Shown piece by piece: positions 25,846 through 40,327 of a DNA stretch of 64,000 bases. Position numbers and translations under genes: made by a program. Below the pieces are notes generated by a model that worked only from the letters and a program-made list of their open reading frames with translations, did not search any database and was not told the DNA's origin. The stretch lies in contig JAIXMN010000023.1 of NCBI GenBank assembly GCA_025716815.1, positions 248,001 to 312,000 of the forward strand. The letters run 5' to 3'. This DNA comes from Dichotomocladium elegans. Its lineage: Eukaryota; Mucoromycota; Mucoromycetes; Mucorales; Lichtheimiaceae. Position 1 is the first letter of the stretch. Each line of letters begins with the position of its first letter.

Positions 25846-27815
25846 TCACTTTCGTTTAGGTGATGGAGGTCCAGCCTCATCATGAGCTTCTGCAACATCA
25901 TGCCAGGATCGTTTCTTGGTAGCAGTGCCTTTGCGTGATAAAGCAGACTCTTCAGTAAAAGATACGAAGGAATCATAGTCATGAACTTTTGTAGGGAATT
26001 GCTTGGAGAGCCGCTGGTACTGGATGAGTTTGTGGTGGTGCCGCCGGCGTGCATTTTGGAACCAGGTCGAGACTGTAAATAATGCGTAAATTACAAGCTT
26101 ACGAAACCACTTGAGATGTTTAAAACCTTACCCTGCACGAGCGACTTGTTGGCCTGCTTTGCCAGTATTTCCTTGTGTATAGGTTCAGGTGATTTGCCAC
26201 CATGTTGCAAGTACCAATTCATTAGGACCCTTGTCGTCTCACGACTGTAGTTTTTACGTGTTTTTTTGGAAGACAACGACGACGAAGAGAAGGCAACCCT
26301 GGTGCTGATAGCCTTCCTCTTTTTCCGGCTCAAGTACCCCGGCGATGAGCTGGTAGAAGGCAAATTTGACGACGTTAATCGAAAATCATCATCATATTCC
26401 GAGCCTGTGTAGCCCGAGAGGTGGTCGTCGTCGCCATTGAGGCTATCTGTTTCATCTGCTGTTTCATGGAGTTCATCTTCACTTGAATAGGTGGTATTAT
26501 TATCGTCATTTTCGTTGCTCACTTTTCTCGCCGTGGAAAGATGTGACTTTCGCCGACGTCGCTGCTGCTTTTGTGGGCATCGCGCCTTTATGTCTCCCTC
26601 ATTGTTGTCCTCTGAAAAGCCGGTATGCTCTGACCACACAATCCGCTTGGCCAGAACTTCGAGACATTCACGAACACAGGTGCGGATGGCCGGCTCTCCA
26701 CTATCAGTGTTTGCCTCTAGGACAGAAGTCACCTTTTGATGTATAGCTTCCCACTGATCTTCAGGAATTGCTGTAGGAAACTTCATCATCTTCTCTCGGA
26801 GATCGACGAGAAGAAGATTGAGCGGATGGGTCTCAACGATGAGTGGCTCACTTCCATCTTGGCTGATGGTGGACTCGCTATCGGATGATTCACACCCCTC
26901 TTCCATCTCAGCCTGTGGCTCGAATTCTTGGGACGAAGACAACCAGGCTTTTGGCGCAGTCATCATCTCAGGCGTAGAAGTGATCGTATTAGCAGCAGCA
27001 GCAGCAGCAGCAGCAGCCCCACTAGCAGAGTTCTCATCCTCATTATATTTAACATCCTCATCTTCATCCTCACCGGAAAAACACCACTCGATGTCACTGA
27101 GGTCGGGGATCAAAGGAGACTGGGCTGTGACATCAGGATTTGGATTGGTACGGGCACTGTTCTCGGCTGCGAACAAAAGAGAGAGGTCACTACCGTTCGT
27201 CTGATACGCAGAGGTGAGATTCCCAGATGTTAAGTTCTTGCTGTACGAATAGTAGAGGTCTGTGAGGGTAGTGGTAGTGGCACTAGTAGTAAGGCTGGCT
27301 AGCGGGCCATTAGTATCCAAGCCCAGGGTAATGTGGTCGGAAGCGGGAATGATAACCGAGGATGGCGGAAGGAGTACTTGATTCTGATAGACCGAAGGAG
27401 GGGACTGGCTCCGCGAAGGCGTCCTTGGCGAAGCAGAAACGTACTCGTCCGCATCAGTCTTTGGTGAGGACCACATCGCCGTTCCGCTTGCTTGGATGGA
27501 AAAATCAATGGGTGCTTCGGCAGATGTCGAGGTTGGCAGTTCATATAATTGGTGCTGGTCGAATGCAAAGGGGTATCCTAGCATTGGATCTTCATGGCAG
27601 TAAAAGTCAAGTCGGGTGTCTGATTTTGCTGTATCGTTAAGATAAGACCAATTTTCGAAAGAGGAAGAGAATGCGCGGCTGGGCAATGGTGCGTATGGCG
27701 AGAATGAGGAGGAAGAAGATGACTTCGGAGCGGGAGAGGCATAGTGTGAATTCATATCATCAGCAGCGGGTTGGATGAGGATGCGATGATTTGGATATGT
27801 GTATTGTTTTGCCAT
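25846..27815 (-). CDS. TALE-class homeodomain transcription factor
   Basis: Two exons, 26132-27815 and 25846-26072, give 636 residues. The long N-terminus is Ser/Thr-, Ala- and acid-rich, with an 8-9 residue polyAla run (near 26995-27020), EDEDEDVKYNEDE, and many SSSS tracts, as is usual for activation regions. A basic segment (KKRKAISTR...SSKKTRKNYSRE) leads into the homeodomain, split by the intron in the turn before helix 3: TTRVLMNWYLQHGG...KQANKSLVQ, then VSTWFQNARRRHHH. Thirty-one residues separate the helix 1 Trp and the helix 3 Trp where typical homeodomains have 28, giving the three-residue loop extension that defines TALE proteins. The tail ends GPPSPKRK. The target genes are unknown. 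This is not the HMG-type sex-locus protein of Mucorales. Confidence 0.9.
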
Positions 27816-27883
27816 AGCAATAAGTAGAAAGGTGAGGATGGGGAAGAAAGGTAGAAAGAGAGCGTCTTTCTTTTTGGTGCATA

Positions 27884-27891
27884 TATTTATA
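27884..27891 (-). promoter_or_regulatory. TATA box of the homeodomain gene
   Basis: TATAAATA on the minus strand, about 70 bases upstream of the ATG at 27815, a normal distance for a fungal TATA element. Confidence 0.5.
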
Positions 27892-28771
27892 CTCCACCGA
27901 AATGCTCGCTCTTACAGAGATCTTTTTGGGCCGAAAAAATGCAAGGTTTTGAATGTTATCGGGTTACACAGAGCCTGATGTGAACCGCGTGTTTTGTAGT
28001 TTTTCACCTGTCACAGGAATAAGGTATTTCCTCTTTCATGTATCCATTGAATTTTTACCTCCGAGCCATCCGATCTTCACTAAGCACAGGAGCAGAATAG
28101 CAGGACATGAGATTGGATGTTATGCATGGGTTGCCAGCCAATTAGAGGGCGAAGTAGGAATGTAGACACTTTTTAGGTGAGGTAAGATATAAAGCGGGGT
28201 CAGCGTCTCCCTTTTTTTCCCTTGTTTGTTGATGAAATCGCATCTAGAGCAGTTGAAACGCCGAACGTTGGCGTTTAGAGGTGTGCCGTCCAAAGAAGAT
28301 CGAAATCGATTCCAATCGTCCAGAACGTCAGAATGGACCGATTATTTACTTGCGCACACACTTACTCTCTCCTCTCTCTTTCGCTTTTAGCTCTGACGAT
28401 ACTGTACTGGTGGATCGAATATACGGACCCCAGGGATCAGTGATGGTCGGCTGCATGAATTCGAGTACTTGCTTTGTGTGACAAACGTGCAGCCGATGCG
28501 GTGACTACGGAACCAAAGACAAAGTCCGTGTTCATCGGGGTGGCTCAACAGTTTGTTAGGCGGGTCGGGGCCCTAAACATGCCACTAGCCTTTCTGTCTC
28601 TCTGTGTGTGTTACAAACTTGACATTACCTTATATTTAGAGCTATCCAACGAATTGGATTGACCTCTTTCATTCCAGTTGCAGGGTACGAAAAAAACATT
28701 ACGAGCAAAGCCCCTCTTCCAAGGGTTTGTACGAGGTTCTTTATACACTGAAAAAGGAGGTCGATCAGAGA

Positions 28772-28774
<3 letters not shown>

Positions 28775-28802
<28 letters not shown>
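28775..28802. repeat. (GA)14 microsatellite
   Basis: Uninterrupted GA dinucleotides, 28 bases, in the intergenic region. Confidence 0.95.
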
Positions 28803-28804
<2 letters not shown>

Positions 28805-30236
28805 ATGAAACAGATACAATTGTCATTCGTTTCAGGCCTCTCTCCATTCTTAACGCATCCTCTTAAAAATCTGTGCGCTGTTGACGACGATCTCTTGCTT
28901 TTTTTTTTCTTAATTTCAACTACAAAGATTACGCTTGCACAGTTCCCACCCCCACCAATCCGCACCCATTTACATTATCTGACATGGGACAGTTAATCGA
29001 CATAGCCTAGAGAACATCGAAACGCCAGTATGTTTACCGCTCTCACCTTGTCTTGTGGAACATGAACAGACCGTACGGCAACGATTTTGGGGGGAGGAGC
29101 AGATCCGCCCGCCGAGTACCAGCCAATCTCGCAGGGCAGTGATTGACGTTTCATCGCTCAATGCTATCTACTTTGAAGTAGAGTAAAGATCCTGATCTTG
29201 CTTCAACTGCAAAGATTCGCATCTCTGCCTTTAATTTTACCACCTTCGCTTCTCTATCTCTCTTTCTCTTTTTCTTACCGATAAATATAGCAGATATATA
29301 TGAGACTGAAGGAGAAAATGGTACTCTACGTCAATGAGAAGAAAACAAGTCGCACATGTGTACCAGAGTGGGCGCATACACGCGGGCCTGGTATAGGCAC
29401 CAAGCGCCGCGGGATGAGTCAATTGGAAGACAAACTTGACTCTCCAATGTGTAGAGTACCAACAAGCCCCGGGCACCGTCGACATTCTCATATCGGAATT
29501 CTGGTGTTTTTATGGTCACAGTTTCAAAATTTAGGTAAATATTAAGACGTCGCGCCAATCTATCGGCTTCAGAACGGAAGACAATCCAACATAGAGTTGC
29601 TGCTTCGTGTAACCGAGCACAAATTGGATGAGGAACAAGCACCATGTGCCTTATTAGTAATAAATAACAAAGACGTGAAGCTGCGACAATGCCCAATAAG
29701 TGAAATGACCGGAAATAGGATTTCAACCCATGTTAGAACTATGGAGTGGTACTGCGATTGCTGCACATATCCATAAAGCATGCGTCCAATACTGTACTTT
29801 ATTTCCAAAAGATGCGCCGGAGCTCTATTTGCATTATGCATATGAAGAAAACCCAGTGCGCGGAATGAGATGGATCACAGCTTATTCCCATGCACCTGAT
29901 CCTTAACGTAATTACCTTCGTACGCTGTGTGCCGTGACTATGAAAAGAAGATTGAGGTGCTCGTCCAATACACAAGTGCAAAAGATACTCATAGCCAGAT
30001 TGGGCTCGACGTTGGCCCATGCAATCGAGCTGAAACGTTTTCCAGAGAGGACCCTACGTTTCGCCCGTCGGCCCTAAGCATAGTCAAATTCTATTCTTTA
30101 ATGACCTGTCGTAGTACTGCTGTACACATCTGCATTCAGCACTGACCTTAAATAGACCGAGCCATACTCGGGCTATCCGGACTCGACTTCTCCGAAGCTT
30201 TTTTCTTTTCCTTTTCTTCTTCACTCATCTTATTCA

Positions 30237-32128
30237 ATGGCAACAGAATTAACTATTACAGCAGACCATTTAGGCCGTAAGCAGAACTTATATTCAGCCC
30301 CTTTAGTCGTCCCTTTCCAAGAAGCATTAAATCGCTTTCGCATTCCACTCCAGTAGATAGACGCCAAAACCATAATTTTATGCGCCCCTCTCCTCGTCCG
30401 AGCACTGATAAAACAAGAGACCAGGAGAACAGCAGCGGCTCGCATGACCAAGCTGAACTGCAATGGCATCAGTGGACGGATGCGCTCCATCAGTTCTGGC
30501 GACAATCGTGGGTTCGGGTAAGCTGGGATTGAATAGCGCACATCCCTCCCACCTTCAACTTAAACTTCTCTTGCACAGGCCACCTTTTCTCCTAGTTTAC
30601 CGCAAACAGAAGAGTCTGAATTTGAGGAGAAGTTTAAATACATGATCGTTACCTCCCCGTTCATCAGCAGCGATACTCCGTCTATCAGTCTTGGAAAGAA
30701 CAAAAAAAATACTTCATCTCCACACATGACCACTGACTACTCAACCCGCGCCACGAGAGCATCACGGGCTGGAAAGGTCGGCACGGCTGCTGTGATGACC
30801 GGGCTATTGGCTTCGCTTGGTGCAGAAGCCATCATGGTGATGCAGCAACAATATGACGAACACACACATGGGGACCGAGACTCTTCATCCTTTCCATTTC
30901 TCATGTCTGCCACGACGCTTGCAACCGCCAGCATGGCCTCCTTTTTCGTGTACCGCCACAAGGTATTCGGAGGTCTGTGTCCTGCATCATGAAATACTCA
31001 TTCACTATTTCATTCAGCGCCGGTCTGACATTCGTCAGTTATACCAAACTGCCCTGATTAACCTAAGGGCTCTCATGGAGCAGTGCGAGGCCCTGGATAC
31101 CAAGATTTCCCGGAGTATCCTTATGATTGAGGAAGTCGAATCCCTTCGCCCCGGTCGGACATGCACGCTATTGCGATCATGTGTCCAAACAGTCTTGCGG
31201 CGCATCTTTAATCGTTTCGAGGAAACCATCATTGACATGGCGGATCATGTTAACAAGAGCAATTTGTCCCATCTATTTGACATGTACAATATCCGATACC
31301 TTGAATCACTCTCTTCGATGGATCATTTTGATGAAACCAAAGTGCAAGATCGTCTACGCTCACTCTGGCAATTAGTCCATGTCAAACGGCGGGAGTGCAT
31401 GGTCCAATTCCTTGCGCTGAACATTGTGTCTCAAGCACGTGATTCGGAACAGATGGGTTACGTGGATAGCTGGGCCACCATTAACCGAATCATTGCGTCC
31501 CTAGCCGATGAGATCAGATCATACGTCGCAGACATCATGGATGCCTTAGAGACCGAACTATGTAATGTACACCGTGCACCCAGAGAGATGTTTTATGGCT
31601 TATTGACTTGTACTCTGCACAGACGCACCAGTCATGGAAGATGCAATTCGAGAAACGCAAGCACCCCTGACTGCAGACAGGGCTTTAAAGCCATTTGTCG
31701 ATAGTCTTGAAATATTGGATCAACATATCAGAAACCTTGAAGCCAAATTTCATGTGTGTAGAGATGATGTGCGGGAGCTGTCTAGTCCAGGCATTGATAA
31801 AGGAAAAGCGATCGAGATGCGCAACCGTCTCAAGCATGAATATCAGTCCATCGAAGCGATTCTTAGCGGCCTGTTGTCGAAATGGCAACAAGGTCAACAG
31901 GTCCTTCTTATTGCCTTGGAACCACCCGAAACGTCTAGCACCACTTCAATGTCACCCGCAATGTCGCGAAGATACCGGACAAACTCTCCCAACGCCCTCG
32001 ATTTGACTGCATCAGCACTGCCGCTGCCGCCCTCAGATAAAACTCCCAAAAACGAGGACATTCTGCCGCCATCGCCGGCGAGTTTGGGAGAACCAAACAG
32101 CAGTGAACGCAAGCGGTGTAAGACATAG
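30237..32128 (+). CDS. Vezatin/Inp2-like myosin-binding membrane protein
   Basis: Five exons close in phase: 30237-30276, 30354-30517, 30579-30962, 31018-31561 and 31623-32128, giving 545 residues. The first intron removes an in-frame TAG; without it the start ATG would be isolated. After EFEEKFKYMIVTSPFISSD come two hydrophobic segments (VGTAAVMTGLLASLGAEA and FLMSATTLATASMASFF). Then follows a long helical domain, with LRALMEQCEALDTKISRSI and MIEEVESLRPGR, that resembles the vezatin domain described as a myosin-binding motif of peroxisomes. In yeast, Inp2 links peroxisomes to the myosin V motor for inheritance. Assignment rests on overall pattern, not on a catalytic signature, so a role in peroxisome transport is inference. 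The C-terminal 70 residues are Ser/Pro-rich and end in ERKRCKT. Confidence 0.75.
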
Positions 32129-32386
32129 GAATTCGACTATGATCAGATTAGAGGCAAGTGTGTCTAAATCGTTCTTCAAAGACATTTCACTGATGTTTCG
32201 CTACCGATACACACAGCACAGGGCAAATCACAAGTTCCAATTCTTACTTCATCGCCCTTTGACTCTTTAACCTCCTCCTTACCATGAATAATACCCTCGG
32301 TTCTTTAACATGTCCATGACAGACTGTATAAAACACTCGTACATACATGTGTATCTTTTACATGACGAAGGAGTTGATTAGGTCTA
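32129..32386. other. Short intergenic between converging genes
   Basis: 258 bases shared by the 3' ends of the vezatin-like gene and SURF1. No feature is seen beyond A/T-rich 3' untranslated sequence. Confidence 0.5.
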
Positions 32387-33591
32387 TTATAGCTTCTTTA
32401 CTTTCATGGGTCGATTAACAGGCTTTCGCAAAAGTCGCCAGAGCATGATTGTCGTCGCGATAGAGAGCGAGTACCAAGTGATGACATATTGCATATGGTT
32501 GTTGCGAATCTCAACAGTAGGCATCCGACCGACGGGAATGCCACGATCGATCAAACTGTATTCGACACTAGGTGACTTGTCTAGATGTATCCAAGCAGTA
32601 AGCAAATGCCTCTTCTCTCCTTTGGATCGTGTCCATGTACGTAAATGAAAAAAAAAAGTACTTGCCTGAGACCCGCTCTACCAACAATGGCTCGGCACCA
32701 CTAAGGGCAGCCATGGCCTCGACATCGCCCCAATACCATTGATTTTTGATGACATCGTTATCGGGTGTAAATGTGTTTCTCTAAGCGTTCGCTGTGAGCT
32801 AAAATGCGCACGCGCCTTGCCATCATCCAACAAACCTGTTCAGACATTCTCAGCAGTCCTTCCACGTGCACCGGCCCCTCGACAAGACTGTCTGGTCGCG
32901 TATGCGGATCCTTCTTGGCCATCGAAACCCAGCCGCGCTTCACCAGCACCGTGGATCCATTCTCTCGCACGAGCGGCGTGATCACAAAATAACCTACTTG
33001 TCCGTCGCCGCGTGTGCGTGGCCCGAGGAGAATCTCTTGGTCATGGCGATACACGCCATCCACAGCCACTTTTCGATATTCATAGTCGGGAAGGGCATCC
33101 TTGCTAGATGGTTCGGTGGATGGTTATGTCAGTTTTTTTTTTACTGGCTCTTTGGGTGGGTTGGGGGGAAAAGAGGAGGCTGGAAAAAAAAAAGAAAAAC
33201 GGTCGCATGCACACACACACACACACACACACACACTTCATTCGCTGAAAGGTTTTCTATATAGAAATATATACTTTATACGTCGAGGCAATGGAATTGC
33301 TCTTTGCGCCATGCGCTCATGAAGCTCTTGAATGAGGTTGACTTTCCAGCGCAGGCGCTGGACTTGCCAGGTGCCGAGACCAAAGGCGACAAATGGCACA
33401 GCACACATTAGAATCGTGCCAAAACCGATCGGACGCTTAGTGCGGAACACGGGGCCATTCGAGTCAGTGCAGTCAGACGCAGAATTCGCCATTCCACGGC
33501 GCCACTGCATTGTTCCCGCGAGTCTTGTTGTTGAGGTGTAGTTGCATTGTCGAAAAGCCGGGCGGATAAGACGGCGTAGTAAGGTGCTCAT
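32387..33591 (-). CDS. SHY1: SURF1/SHY1 cytochrome c oxidase assembly factor
   Basis: Four exons close in phase: 33275-33591, 32836-33103, 32666-32780 and 32387-32580, giving 297 residues. An Arg-rich mitochondrial presequence (MSTLLRRLIRPAFRQ) precedes the first membrane segment, which ends FGLGTWQVQRLRWK, the SURF1 signature. The intermembrane region contains DYEYRKVAVDG, RGDGQVGYFVITPL and VKRGWV, then RNTFTPDNDV with NQWYWGD, and the second membrane segment follows HMQYVITWYSLS. The protein helps insert heme and metal into Cox1 in the inner membrane. The intron at 32581-32665 begins GCAAGT; only this GC-AG reading restores the frame into DKSPSVEYSL. The ATG at 33591 was chosen over an upstream one at 33642 because the presequence begins there. 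Confidence 0.93.
33211..33236. repeat. (AC)13 microsatellite in SURF1 intron 1
   Basis: Perfect AC repeat, 26 bases. It lies inside the intron between SURF1 exons 1 and 2 (33104-33274). Confidence 0.9.
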
Positions 33592-34315
33592 GGCGAAATA
33601 TGAAAGATATCTTGTATACACACACACGGGAACAAAACGCACAACTCACGCACGCACGCACGCACTTATCTCCTTCTTCTCTGCGCCAAACACCACTCAA
33701 ACTTCCGGGCCCGGCGGAGAGGGAAGTCGGGTATGCGGGAACCATGTTTCCTCCCGTGACTTTCTTTTCGACCTACCGAATTTCCGGGTGATGAAATGAT
33801 AATTTAAATAGTACAACGTAAGCTCTAAATTACAAAAAGGCGTATTTGGTGAATAAAAAGATCACAACGGCAAAAGTTTCAGCCAAGAGACTTGTATCAG
33901 TGAAGCAGCTAGAAGAGTTAAAAGGTGTGATAACAGCGAACTACAAGATATTCACCAAAGTGCGTTGTCGATTGAGAATGATCACCTCCAGTTGGACAAG
34001 CAGAAAACAAACCCATTCGTCTTTCATACAGGGCCCTTTTTCCCCCGGGGGGGTTGTATTCAATGCCAGTATACTGTTAAATCATCTGTATGACTGGCAG
34101 AGGATCCATGTTATCGTATAATTCATTGTTTCCACTCATACTACATGCGTCAATAGAGTATCATGCGATACTAGATTCAGGTACCCTGATATCTAACTGC
34201 AGAAATATTATTCTTACTCGTGGTCATCGGTATCAGGTTCTTTACTATGGTTTTCTGTTGTGTGTGTGGATCACTCTGCTAACGTCTGGATGATGGAAGA
34301 AGGTTGAAACTAAGG
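33592..34315. other. Intergenic, 0.7 kb
   Basis: Contains a short CGCA-repeat (33650-33664) close to the SURF1 start. A 91-codon plus-strand frame at 33846-34121 begins MVNKKITTAKVSAKRL and shows no motif I can place; it may be a transposon remnant. No gene is supported. Confidence 0.4.
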
Positions 34316-36385
<2,070 letters not shown>

Positions 36386-36844
36386 TGTATCTGTGTACGA
36401 GGGCGAATGAGTTGGTGAGACTAAAAGAACTAGATCAATTACAGTGGGAGAGGAAGAGGTTTGACAAAGGAAAAAACCCGCGAGAACGGGGAAGGATACT
36501 ATTAAGTTTCCTTTTTAAGTCGACCAATTTTTTTCCCGTGAGTTTCAGAAAAGGACAGGGTAGATCCGCATTACACTGTTTCCCTTCCCTCCCATCCCCT
36601 CCATTATTTTGCTCACGGCAAGTTAATATTGTAGTATTTATTCCAAGGAGTGAAAAGCACAATGTGGAGTGGAGAAGGCTGACGATGTCCATATCAGCAT
36701 GCTACAGGCAAAAGAAATAAGAAGAGACACGTACAACGACTATGAGAAAAAGAGAGGTGCAATAATAGTAGTAGATAGTAATGTAGAAAAGAGGTTAAGC
36801 GTCGTGTGAGTAAAGGAGAGGGGAGGGTATTTTTATAGTTTCAT
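36386..36844. other. Intergenic, promoter side of the forkhead gene
   Basis: Holds the forkhead gene upstream region and the SEC2 3' region, both on the minus strand. Purine-rich tracts are present; no gene is seen. Confidence 0.45.
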
Positions 36845-38864
36845 TCATGACAAGGCAAGGGCAGGAGCGGAGTGAGCAGTTATGATGTCAGCCCGCCCAG
36901 CCTTGCCCTTCCGGCCGTCCGCACTCGTATCTTGAGTCAAAAGCTGCTTCTGCTTTTCCGAAGGACTCGGCGACACGTATGAAATCTTCGAACGGGGCAA
37001 TGGTGACGATTCGCTCAGGGTGGGAGACTGAGCTGTCCGTACAGGAGAGGAAGGCGGTTTGCCTGCCAGCGGAGACGCTCCGGGAAGAACCTCGTCTGGC
37101 TTTTGTGTCCGAATCGACCAGGGCAAGGTTCCCAATCTACTAGTGTTGTGAGTATACTCACGGGTATCTTTTCTTTCTATTATCTCGTGCTAACCTGGCG
37201 TAAAACATCTGCAGACGAAGCCGCATGGCTTCCTGGTATAGATCAGGCAGTGATCGAGTACTGTAGTACCCTTGACGCACATTTCTGATAAAAACGTAGA
37301 ACTCACACACTGCAACGAGGCGGTCTCGGCAGAAACGATCAATGCAGGCCCAGTCGTCAAAGTAGGATGTACGGAACCTATAAGGCAAGGGGTGTTGGTC
37401 TTGTCTGCCACAGGCCTGGCATGCACCGAGAATGTGCAGCGGATTTCCGCCGTTGCTGATACGTTCCCAGATCATGGTCTTGGACGTCGAGATGCGAAGC
37501 GGCATGTCGGGTGGACGGCGAGCTTGCTCTTCAGCAAACCCAACAGGGGCCTCTTCGATGAAACAAGTGTTCATAACGATTGCTTCTGCAATTTTTCTTG
37601 CGGACAGTCTCGGGTTCGCTCCGAAGCGAAGGCACGGCTCGACATCTTCCGCAAGACAATTCTTCAGGAAAGGAATGCTGGTGTGTAGCTTTTTAAGCTG
37701 CACGGATGGGCTGGACTTTATGAACTCGTCAAATTCGGCTAGCATAAGTACATCAAACTTGTCTGACTGAAGTAGGACGCCATTTGAGCAAGTAGTGGGT
37801 GGACCGTTTGCCATTGTTGGTGTCGTTGCTGCCGATGCGTCCGATGGTCCTTCCTCAGCAGTATTGCTTGCTCCTTCTTCTGGCGTATCATCCTCGCTCT
37901 CAGCTATGCTATCAACTGGCGAGCATAGCTGCTGCCGTTGTTGAAATTCATCTTGCTCGAGTGCCATTTCTTCCATTCGAAGACGAAGTTCCTGAAGCTG
38001 CATCTGTTCGGCGGCAAGTCGTTCCTGGGTCTCCTGGAGTTGTTTCTCCAGTTGCTTCTGGGCAAGCTCGAGATTGTGTTTCTCTCGCTTTTCGTTGGCG
38101 ACCATTCCATTAGCCTCTTCAAAGAGACGCCTCGATAGATCCTCGAGCTCATTCTCAACCATGTCTTTGGAGTGCTGGATTTCAGCTACCCGCTCAATCT
38201 CGTCAACATACTTGTCATTCAGCATTTCCATGTCTCCCTGAAGCCGTTTGAGCTCTTTCTCTTTGACGTCTAGTCGTTCTTCGACTTCAGCCAATGTCCC
38301 CTGGAGTCCCTCGATCTCTGTGAGTTGCTGAGCGATACGGGTCTGTTCTTCCTGGACACGCGCCTCCAGCTCCTCGATTGTCCGTTGGTGCTCCAACCGT
38401 TCTTGGTGTAGCTGTTCCATTAGCGGGATCTTGCGATGGCAAAGACTGCATTCGTCTGATTCCTTGGACTGCAAGATTCGACGACAGCAACATTCCAATG
38501 GCAATGCAGAATTGCTAGAGTCTCTTGCTTCATTTTCCTCCTCGGTAATGCTGTTGCAAGTATTGCTGTTGCTGTTATCTTCTTCACAAGAAGACGACCT
38601 AGGCGTTGACATGGACCCAGTGTGCACACGTGGAATTAGGATGGGTGTCGGAGAAGACGAACTCGGTGACATTGGCAGCGACGGTGGAAGGGGTATAAAC
38701 TTGGCCTCTGTATTCGTTGGGTCGGTGTGGATTTTCTTATCGATAGCTGCCTGAAGTCGGGTATACAGTCCGGCAATATTCTTAGCGGTGTCGTCCGTGC
38801 TGTGCGTCATTGTTGTTGTCGTCGAAGATTCGCTTACAGCGTTTTTGAGCTCATCAGTGACCAT
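36845..38864 (-). CDS. SEC2: Rab guanine-nucleotide exchange factor SEC2/Rabin8
   Basis: Two exons, 37195-38864 and 36845-37136, give 653 residues. A CX2C-type segment (ECCCRRILQ...ECSLCHRK) precedes a long coiled coil (about residues 155-330: LEHQRTIEELEARVQEEQ... to LRLRMEEMALEQ), including the Sec2 GEF core (KDMVENELEDLSRRLFEEAN, MVANE). The C-terminal GDP/GTP-exchange-associated domain reads FDEFIKSSPSVQLKKLHTS, CLRFGANPRL, GACQACGRQ, FDDWACIDRFCRDRLVAV and FYVFIRNVRQGYY. SEC2 activates the Rab Sec4 on secretory vesicles moving to hyphal tips. The second exon adds a Ser/Pro-rich tail. The ATG at 38864 was chosen because it follows a TATA box and the upstream frame translates leader-like sequence. 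Confidence 0.93.
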
Positions 38865-38964
38865 GGCAGCACAGCAACGCAAATGGAACCGAAAAAAAAC
38901 AAGTGGTAGGAGAAAGAAAGGGAAAAAAGGTCCCTTCCCTTTACGGTTGCTCAAGCGCATGCTA

Positions 38965-38972
38965 CTTTTATA
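38965..38972 (-). promoter_or_regulatory. TATA box of SEC2
   Basis: TATAAAAG on the minus strand about 100 bases before the SEC2 ATG. An inverted CCAAT (ATTGG on the minus strand, 38975-38979) lies immediately upstream. Confidence 0.5.
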
Positions 38973-39041
38973 GACCAATCATGTTGCAGATCGTGCCTTT
39001 TGAGCTACTGTTTCTAATTCTATGTATTGTATTTTCCCAAT

Positions 39042-40108
39042 TCAAGGAAGGGTGATCTGTCCACGCCAAAGTTCTTTGATGACCTTTCCATGAATAATAT
39101 GACGATCGATTATACTACGGACGTGGCACTCGCGTACGTTCCCGTATGCGTGACCTCCAAGCCCTTTCTGGTGAATAAGGACGTTCCCTGCATATGCGTG
39201 TCCTACAACAAACGACAACAACAAAAACCTTGTTAATCCAAAAAAAGGGGGGGGAGAATAGCCACCTCTGCCAACCTCTCTCTCTCCCCCAACCCATGAT
39301 AAGCCGTTGCTATCCTGTGGTTACCTCCATAATGGCTCACTCCCCACACTTCAACCCTGCCTCCGCTTCCTCTGAGCAAGTGCTGCTCCGCCAGCGCTGT
39401 TCGGAACTCGTCCACAATCAACGGACCGAGAACCCCGCACCGTTTGTCCCGCATCGTATGGATACACACGAGCACCAATGTGTCCACGTCATCCATAGAC
39501 TTGTATGGCACATCCTGGCTTTCTAGTGATGTGAGCGGATCGCGCCATAGCTCCTCCAGTACCTTGCCAAACGCGCCAAAGTCCTTCGGGTTCACGGCAG
39601 GATACAGTCGAAATTCGGGTAACATGATCACATCGCATGTGGGCCACTGTGTGCTTGCGGAGAGAGAAGGCCGCTCACATATCGTGGTCAATAACCGCGG
39701 GCCATCGAGGCCTGTCTCACACCTGACGTGACGTGACACGTCATTCATCGCATGGACCAGGCCTTCTTTGACGCCTTCAACTTTGGCCCGTGACCACTCG
39801 GGTGCTTCCGGGCCTGCGCATACCAAGAGTTGGCGTGATGGGCTGAACTGTTTCAACGGATCATGAATATCAATCTTCTTGCCGATCACCCTTGGAATGG
39901 GATGCTTGGTGCATGGCACAAACCCATTCTCGTAACTCTTCGAGGCGTCCGGACAACAGGGCTCGAACCGCTTATAGGGAAATGGCATGGTGTCGAAAGG
40001 GACTTTGGTGTGGACTGACCGCACCCATAATGTACGATGCACCAGGAGAGAGATGTCTCCTAACGATCTGGATGTCAGAATTCGGAGCATAATGAGCAAA
40101 GTCGACAA
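39042..40108 (-). CDS. AIM32: AIM32-like thioredoxin-fold iron-sulfur protein
   Basis: Two exons, 39325-40108 and 39042-39202, give 314 residues. The N-terminus (MSTLLIMLRILTSRSLGD...HRTLWVRSVHT) looks like a mitochondrial targeting sequence. The sucrase/ferredoxin-like domain is shown by PFPYKRFEPCCPDASKSY, LLVCAGPEAPEWSRAKVEG, VCIHTMRDKRCGVLGPLI and, across the splice, WGVSHYGGHAYAGNVLIHQKG. The Cys of KRCG and the His residues of the SHxGGHxxAGN motif are those used for [2Fe-2S] binding in Apd1/Aim32 proteins. Aim32 works in the mitochondrial matrix and intermembrane space in redox quality control. The gene is compact and tandem with its upstream neighbour on the same strand, 220 bases away. 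Confidence 0.88.
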
Positions 40109-40327
40109 AGAGTAGCTTGGGCTCGATGTTGTCGAAAGAGCCGCCTAACGCCGATTTCAGCTTCCATCATATCCCTCCCCCAAAAAAAACACGCACACAC
40201 ACACACATCCCAGAGTGCACGCATATCGGTGTTTTCCGGACACCTTTGGCCAGCAGACCTCCCCGCATCTCCCCGCACCTTGCTGCTACTTGGAACTGTC
40301 CGCCTGTCGATTTTGTTTATTTTGCTA

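Larger units (their letters stand above)
27816..30236. other. Intergenic, 2.4 kb
   Basis: A long region between diverging genes (homeodomain on minus, vezatin-like on plus). It contains a (GA)14 microsatellite and scattered short frames without recognisable motifs. The last 70 bases before the plus-strand gene form a T/C-rich leader. Confidence 0.45.

Noticed and set aside
33846..34121. 91-codon plus-strand frame near SURF1
   Set aside because: Lys-rich start but no family resemblance, no upstream promoter-like leader and no splice continuation.
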